Assembly: GCF_004214935.1 (NCBI RefSeq)
Contig: NZ_SFCC01000003.1
Coordinates: 1 to 64,000, forward strand
Source: Amycolatopsis suaedae
GTDB taxonomy: Bacteria; Actinomycetota; Actinomycetes; Mycobacteriales; Pseudonocardiaceae
Length of the DNA stretch: 64,000 nucleotides
Reading direction: 5' to 3'
Part shown: piece after piece, positions 58,062 through 64,000 of the stretch
How positions within the stretch are numbered: position 1 is the stretch's first letter
How the letters are laid out: each line of letters opens with the position of its first letter
The notes under the pieces: model-generated
Told to the model about the DNA's origin: nothing
What the model saw: only the letters and a program-made list of their open reading frames with translations
Database searches by the model: none
Translations under genes and position numbers: made by a program

Positions 58062-59902
58062 CGGCCCGGGTCGCGGACGGCGCCGGTGTCGGCCGAGGTC
58101 GCCAGGCGGGCGTAGGCACGCAGTGCCGCGGTGACCGGCCGCTGCCGCTCCGCCGGCTGCCACGGCCGCTCGCTGGCGTCCATCTTCGCCCGCCGCTCGG
58201 CCAGCACGTCCGCGTCGACCAGCAGCTCCAGCTTGCGCTGCGCGACGTCGATCAGCACCTGGTCGCCGTCCTGGACCAGCCCGATCTCCCCGCCGGCGGC
58301 GGCCTCGGGGGAGATGTGTCCGACCGAGATGCCCGACGACCCGCCGGAGAACCGCCCGTCGGTGATCAGCGCGCACTTCTTGCCCAGCCCCGCACCCTTG
58401 AGGAACGCCGTGGGGTGCAGCATCTCCTGCATCCCCGGCCCGCCGGCGGGACCCTCGTAACGCACCACGAGCACCTCGCCGGGCTGGATCTTCTTGCCCA
58501 GGATGACCGAGACGGCCTCCTCCTGGCTCTCCACCACCCGCGCCGGGCCCTGGAACCGCCACAGCGACTCGTCGATGCCCGCCGACTTGATCACCGCACC
58601 GTTCGGTGCCAGGTTGCCCCGCAGGATGGCCAGCCCGCCGTCGGCGGTGTAGGCGTGCGCGACGTCGCGGATGCAGCCGTCCTCGGCGTCGGTGTCCAGA
58701 GTGGACCACCGGTTGTCCGTCGAGAACGCCTCTGTGGTGCGAACGCCGCCCGGCGCCGCGTGGAACAGCTCGATCGCCGCGTCCGACGCCGCGCCGCCCC
58801 GGATGTCCCATGTGGACAACCACTCGTCGAGCGTGGGGCTGTGCACGGACGTCACGTCGGTGTTCAGCAGCCCGCCACGGCGCAGCTCGCCGAGGATCGC
58901 CGGGATGCCACCGGCCCGGTGGACGTCCTCCATGTGGTAGTCGGAGTTCGGCGACACCTTGGAAAGGCACGGCACGCGGCGGCCGATCGCGTCGATGTCG
59001 GCGATGGAGAAGTCGATCTCGCCCTCCTGCGCGGCGGCGAGGATGTGCAGGACGGTGTTCGTCGATCCGCCCATGGCCATGTCCAGCGCCATCGCGTTCT
59101 CGAACGCCTTCCTGCTCGCGATCGTGCGGGGCAGCGCGGTCTCGTCGTCCTCGCCGTACCAGCGACGGCACAGCTCGACCACCGTACGGCCCGCCTCGGC
59201 GAACAGTTCCCGCCGCGCGGCGTGCGTGGCCAGCGTCGAACCGTTGCCGGGCAGCGAGAGGCCGAGCGCCTCGGTGAGGCAGTTCATCGAGTTGGCGGTG
59301 AACATGCCCGAGCACGATCCGCAGGTCGGGCAGGCCGAACGCTCCACGGCGGCCAGTCCGTCCTCGTCGACCGCGTTGTTGGCCGACGCGGAGATCGTGG
59401 TGATCAGGTCCGACGACGGGTGCACCACGTCGCCGACGACGACGGCCTTGCCCGCCTCCATCGGCCCGCCGGAGACGAACACCGTCGGGATGTTCAGCCG
59501 CATGGCGGCGTTGAGCATGCCCGGGGTGATCTTGTCGCAGTTGGAGATGCACACCAGCGCGTCGGCCTGGTGCGCGTTGACCATGTACTCGACCGAGTCG
59601 GCGATGATCTCCCGCGACGGCAGCGAGTACAGCATCCCGGAGTGGCCCATGGCGATGCCGTCGTCGACCGCGATGGTGTGGAACTCCCTGGCGACGCCGC
59701 CCGCCTCGCGCACGGCCTCGGCCACGATGTCGCCGAGGTTCTTCAGGTGCACGTGGCCGGGGACGAACTGGGTGTAGGAGTTGGCGATGGCCACGATCGG
59801 CTTACCGAAGTCGCTGTCGGTCATGCCGGTGGCGCGCCACAGCGAGCGCGCGCCGGCGGCGTTGCGGCCGTGGGTGGTGGTGCGGGAACGGAGTTGGGGC
59901 AC
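58058..59902 (-). CDS. ilvD: dihydroxyacid dehydratase
   Basis: Third step common to valine, leucine and isoleucine synthesis: dehydrates 2,3-dihydroxy acids to 2-oxo acids using a labile iron-sulfur cluster. Length is 614 residues. Cluster cysteines are in [11 protein letters not shown] and [19 protein letters not shown]. The catalytic region [24 protein letters not shown] at the N-terminus is intact. GTG at 59902 begins [12 protein letters not shown]. It lies two bases after the PH-domain gene and runs opposite to the ilvBNC operon. Confidence 0.96.
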   Translation of the reverse strand: MPQLRSRTTTHGRNAAGARSLWRATGMTDSDFGKPIVAIANSYTQFVPGHVHLKNLGDIVAEAVREAGGVAREFHTIAVDDGIAMGHSGMLYSLPSREIIADSVEYMVNAHQADALVCISNCDKITPGMLNAAMRLNIPTVFVSGGPMEAGKAVVVGDVVHPSSDLITTISASANNAVDEDGLAAVERSACPTCGSCSGMFTANSMNCLTEALGLSLPGNGSTLATHAARRELFAEAGRTVVELCRRWYGEDDETALPRTIASRKAFENAMALDMAMGGSTNTVLHILAAAQEGEIDFSIADIDAIGRRVPCLSKVSPNSDYHMEDVHRAGGIPAILGELRRGGLLNTDVTSVHSPTLDEWLSTWDIRGGAASDAAIELFHAAPGGVRTTEAFSTDNRWSTLDTDAEDGCIRDVAHAYTADGGLAILRGNLAPNGAVIKSAGIDESLWRFQGPARVVESQEEAVSVILGKKIQPGEVLVVRYEGPAGGPGMQEMLHPTAFLKGAGLGKKCALITDGRFSGGSSGISVGHISPEAAAGGEIGLVQDGDQVLIDVAQRKLELLVDADVLAERRAKMDASERPWQPAERQRPVTAALRAYARLATSADTGAVRDPGR

Positions 59903-59904
59903 GG

Positions 59905-60357
59905 TCAGTCCTCTGTGTTCTGTTCGTCGGTGACCCCGCTGGGGTCGGCCAACCTGCCGCCGCTGACCAGGCTGAGCACCGGAAGGTGCCGCGTGCGCAC
60001 GGCAGGCAGTGCGACGGTGGTGTCGTCGGTGAGCACCGCGTGAACGCCTGAACGCTCGGTCAGCGCCAGCCCCTTCATGTCCGACCACGGCAGTTCCCGC
60101 CTGCCGGACACGGTTCGCACGGTGATTCCCTCAGCGGTCGCGGTGGTCCGGGTGCGAACGATCCACACCGCGAGCCCGATCGGGATCAGGTAGAGCGCCT
60201 GCAGGCCGGGCACGCTCCACGCCACCGGGGAGACGCACAGGGCCAGAACGGCGACGGCGAGCAGTGCCGTTCCCGGTACGCGGAACACCGCCTTCGGCGG
60301 CTCACGATCGGGGGACTCCGGCGTTTCTGCTGCTTCTGCCACCCTCTGATGGTGCAC
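59905..60357 (-). CDS. PH-domain membrane protein (Cfp6-like)
   Basis: About 150 residues. Two membrane helices ([20 protein letters not shown] and [16 protein letters not shown]) are followed by a bacterial PH domain ([50 protein letters not shown]). It matches Mycobacterium Cfp6 in position (Rv3004 beside ilvB). Role unknown. GTG at 60357 or GTG at 60342 may start it. It is separated by only two bases from ilvD, so the two are probably co-transcribed. Confidence 0.82.
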   Translation of the reverse strand: MHHQRVAEAAETPESPDREPPKAVFRVPGTALLAVAVLALCVSPVAWSVPGLQALYLIPIGLAVWIVRTRTTATAEGITVRTVSGRRELPWSDMKGLALTERSGVHAVLTDDTTVALPAVRTRHLPVLSLVSGGRLADPSGVTDEQNTED

Positions 60358-60418
60358 CTCGCGCGCGCGGGCGCGTCACGCGGGGTCTCCCACCATTCGG
60401 ACACACCGTCCCGCAGAG

Positions 60419-60448
60419 TTGACACCCCGACGGCGTAGCGGCTACCGT
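60419..60448 (+). promoter_or_regulatory. promoter of the ilvBNC leader
   Basis: TTGACA (60419-60424) and TACCGT (60443-60448) are separated by 18 bases, fitting a housekeeping sigma-70-type promoter of actinobacteria (TTGACA/TAnnnT). The start of transcription expected 7 bases after the -10 box falls at about 60455-60456, at the GTG of the leader peptide, so the transcript is probably leaderless. Confidence 0.7.
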
Positions 60449-60455
60449 TCGCAAC

Positions 60456-60503
60456 GTGACACCGCAGATTGGCATCGTACTTCCCAAGCGCGTCGACGCT
60501 TAG
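60456..60503 (+). CDS. ilvB leader peptide (15 aa) for attenuation
   Basis: GTG-started peptide MTPQIGIVLPKRVDA encoded at 60456-60500 with TAG at 60501-60503. It contains branched-chain codons Ile-Gly-Ile-Val-Leu and a later Val. Translation on a leaderless transcript would report charged tRNA(Ile, Val, Leu) levels. It lies just before alternative RNA hairpins. Peptides of this kind precede ilvBNC in corynebacteria; the sequence itself differs. Confidence 0.75.
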   Translation: MTPQIGIVLPKRVDA

Positions 60504-60524
60504 GAAGCTTTTCTGCGTCGACGC
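60490..60524 (+). promoter_or_regulatory. antiterminator candidates: duplicated self-complementary decamer
   Basis: GCGTCGACGC occurs at 60490-60499, within the leader peptide end, and again at 60515-60524. The decamer is self-complementary, so the two copies can pair with each other or fold alone. Pairing of one copy or of overlapping bases would compete with the terminator stem starting at about 60529. Confidence 0.5.
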
Positions 60525-60528
60525 GCGA

Positions 60529-60563
60529 CCCTCGTGCGACCTCTCGGTCGGCGGGGGTTTTTT
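60529..60563 (+). terminator. ilvB attenuator terminator
   Basis: Bases 60529-60541 (CCCTCGT, then CGACC after a bulged G) pair with 60546-60557 (GGTCG, then GCGGGGG), leaving a short TCTC loop, and are directly followed by six T. It is a rare intrinsic terminator with a real T-run in this high-GC DNA. It stands 55 bases before the ilvB ATG. Read-through would be needed for expression. Confidence 0.8.
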
Positions 60564-60617
60564 GTTGCCCACCCGACCCCCGACGAGTGACAACCAACAC
60601 CCCACGAGGCAGATCCG

Positions 60618-62458
60618 ATGACAAGCGCCACCTCGCGTACGGACGCTAAACCCGGGCCGACACCCGGAAACACAGCACGGCCCAAGCCCGCTCCACCGGC
60701 GGGGACGCCGGTACGGGTCACCGGGGCGCAGTCCCTCGTGCGTTCCCTCGAATCGGTCGGCGTGGAAGTGGTCTTCGGTATCCCTGGCGGCACCATTCTT
60801 CCCGCCTACGACCCGCTGCTGGACTCGACGAAGGTCCGGCACGTCCTCGTCCGCCACGAGCAGGGGGCCGGCCACGCCGCCACCGGTTACGCCCAGGCCA
60901 CCGGCAAGGTCGGCGTGTGCATGGCCACGTCCGGTCCCGGCGCCACCAACCTCGTCACCCCGCTGGCCGACGCCAACATGGACTCGGTGCCGGTGGTCGC
61001 CATCACCGGCCAGCAGAGCCGCGCCCTGATCGGCACCGACGCGTTCCAGGAAGCGGACATCTGCGGCATCACGATGCCGATCACCAAGCACAACTTCCTG
61101 GTGACCGACCCGGCGGACATCCCGCGGGTCATCGCCGAGGCGTTCCACCTCGCCGCCTCCGGCCGTCCCGGCCCGGTGCTCGTCGACATCCCGAAGGACG
61201 TCCTGCAGGAGACCACGTCGTTCGCCTGGCCGCCGGAGCTGCGGCTGCCCGGCTACCGCCCGACGCTGCGGCCGCACGGCAAGCAGGTGCGCGAGGCGGC
61301 GAAGCTGATCGCGCAGTCGCGGCGGCCGGTCCTCTACGTCGGCGGCGGCGTGATCAAGGCCAAGGCGTCCGAGCAGCTGCTGCGGCTGGCCGAGCTGACC
61401 GGCATCCCGGTGGTCACCACGCTGATGGCACGTGGCGCGTTCCCCGACTCGCACCGTCAGCACCTCGGCATGCCGGGCATGCACGGCTCGGTCGCCGCGG
61501 TCGCCGCCATGCAGCGGGCCGACCTGCTGCTGGCGCTGGGTGCCCGGTTCGACGACCGCGTCACCGGCCAGCTCGCGTCGTTCGCGCCGGACGCCAAGGT
61601 CGTCCACGCCGACATCGACCCGGCGGAGATCTCCAAGAACCGCAAGGCGGACGTGCCGATCGTCGGCGACTGCGCGGAGATCATCAACGAGCTGATCGAC
61701 GCCGTGAAGGCCGAGATCGAGCAGTCCGGCGAGCCGGATCTGCGGGCGTGGTGGACCCAGGTCGACTCGTGGCGCGACACGTTCCCCGCCGGTTACGAGT
61801 GGCCGTCGGACGGCACCCTGTCGCCGCAGTACGTCATCGAGCGCATCGGCCAGCTGGTCGGGCCGGACGCGGTGTACACCGCCGGTGTCGGCCAGCACCA
61901 GATGTGGGCCGCCCAGTTCATCAAGTACGAGAAGCCGTGCACCTGGATCAACTCCGGCGGTCTCGGCACGATGGGCTTCGCGGTTCCGGCGGCGATGGGC
62001 GCGCAGTTCGGGCAGCCGGACAAGCAGGTGTGGGCCATCGACGGCGACGGCTGCTTCCAGATGACCAACCAGGAACTGGCCACCTGTGCCATCGAGGGCG
62101 CGCCGATCAAGGTCGCGGTGATCAACAACGGCAACCTCGGCATGGTCCGGCAGTGGCAGAACCTCTTCTACTCGGAGCGCTACTCCAACACCGACCTGGG
62201 CACCCACAAGCACCGCATCCCGGACTTCACGCTGCTGGCCGAGGCGCTGGGCTGCGCGGGGCTGCGGTGTGAGACGAAGGAGGAGGTCGATACGGTCATC
62301 CAGCGGGCCATGGCCATCAACGACCGTCCCGTGGTGATCGACTTCGTCGTGGGCAAGGACGCCCAGGTCTGGCCCATGGTGGCCGCCGGTACCGGCAACG
62401 ACGAGATCATGGCCGCGCGGGGCATCCGCCCGCTGTTCGACGACGACGAGGTTTCCCG

Positions 62459-62462
<4 letters not shown>
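60618..62462 (+). CDS. ilvB: acetolactate synthase large (catalytic) subunit
   Basis: First committed step of branched-chain amino acid synthesis, condensing pyruvate with itself or 2-oxobutyrate. Length is 614 residues with a Pro-rich 30-residue N-terminus. The ThDP-activating Glu is in [16 protein letters not shown]. The ThDP/Mg motif is [44 protein letters not shown]-region segments such as [14 protein letters not shown] are also present. ATG at 60618 with GAGGCAGATCCG upstream. ilvN overlaps it by four bases. Expression is likely governed by the attenuator at 60529-60563. Confidence 0.97.

Positions 62463-64000
<1,538 letters not shown>

Noticed and set aside
60456..60617. A T-box riboswitch before ilvB
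   Set aside because: There is no AGGGTGG-like T-box sequence or long specifier stem. The short peptide with Ile/Val/Leu codons fits ribosome-mediated attenuation better.

Overview
The window is high-GC actinobacterial DNA. Codon third positions are almost all G or C, GTG starts are frequent, and genes commonly overlap by 4 bases. Gene content (RamB next to isocitrate lyase, F420-type oxidoreductases, a DasR-type operator before a chitinase, a type VII secretion-like substrate pair) points to the Pseudonocardiaceae, probably an Amycolatopsis-like genus. That assignment is inference. Gene order from about 18.3 kb to the end follows Mycobacterium tuberculosis Rv3032 down to Rv3001c as I recall it: glycogen synthase, GH57, methyltransferase, etfBA, GNAT/PlsC, iscS, mnmA, MetE-like, ligA, ACT protein, gatCAB, lppZ, DoxX, cfp6, ilvBNC. 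Local insertions interrupt the order.

Layout. 0-4 kb: the 3' part of replicative dnaE (with an apparent one-base frameshift near base 128), a methyltransferase and a DUF3817 membrane protein. 4-9 kb: a redox/detoxification block with an AraC regulator, two MDR-type oxidoreductases, a Ddn-like F420 enzyme, an LLM-family enzyme and a TetR repressor with a probable operator. 9-12 kb: an NlpC/P60 cell-wall hydrolase coupled to a nucleoside hydrolase, and a hexapeptide acyltransferase. 12-16.7 kb: the glyoxylate shunt (ramB, aceA, aceB) with RamB-like sites. 16.8-23.3 kb: a secreted M28 aminopeptidase, a GT4 glycogen synthase-like enzyme, then an inserted group (aldose epimerase, trypsin-fold protease with a small partner, LuxR regulator, a histidine-kinase fragment). 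23.3-25.7 kb: a GH57 branching enzyme and methyltransferase which, with the GT4 enzyme, resemble the mycobacterial polymethylated-polysaccharide set. 25.7-30.4 kb: an ESX-like pair with an alanine/glycine repeat protein, and a GH18 chitinase behind two DasR-type sites. 30.5-41.9 kb: a small membrane protein, DegV, ETF, lipid acyltransferases, MFS, iscS-mnmA, an acyl-CoA synthetase. 42.9-54.6 kb: nitrilase, MetE-like protein, ligA, GNAT, CadD, LLM enzyme, ACT protein, gatCAB. 55.2-64 kb: LppZ-like lipoprotein, 2-hydroxyacid dehydrogenase, DoxX, ilvD, PH-domain protein, and ilvB-ilvN-ilvC (cut by the window end) behind a transcription attenuator with a leaderless leader peptide.

The most unusual content is intergenic. 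A family of double-hairpin palindromes (stem GTGAAGG, three-base loops) sits after genes throughout. Several palindromes are split at their centre by 0.2-0.5 kb non-coding elements. These elements carry about 22-bp terminal inverted repeats and are flanked by 10-11-bp direct repeats, and their interiors hold arrays of 21/22-bp repeats containing AACTCGCG. This looks like a non-autonomous mobile family that targets palindrome loops. No tRNA, rRNA, CRISPR array or autonomous transposase was seen.
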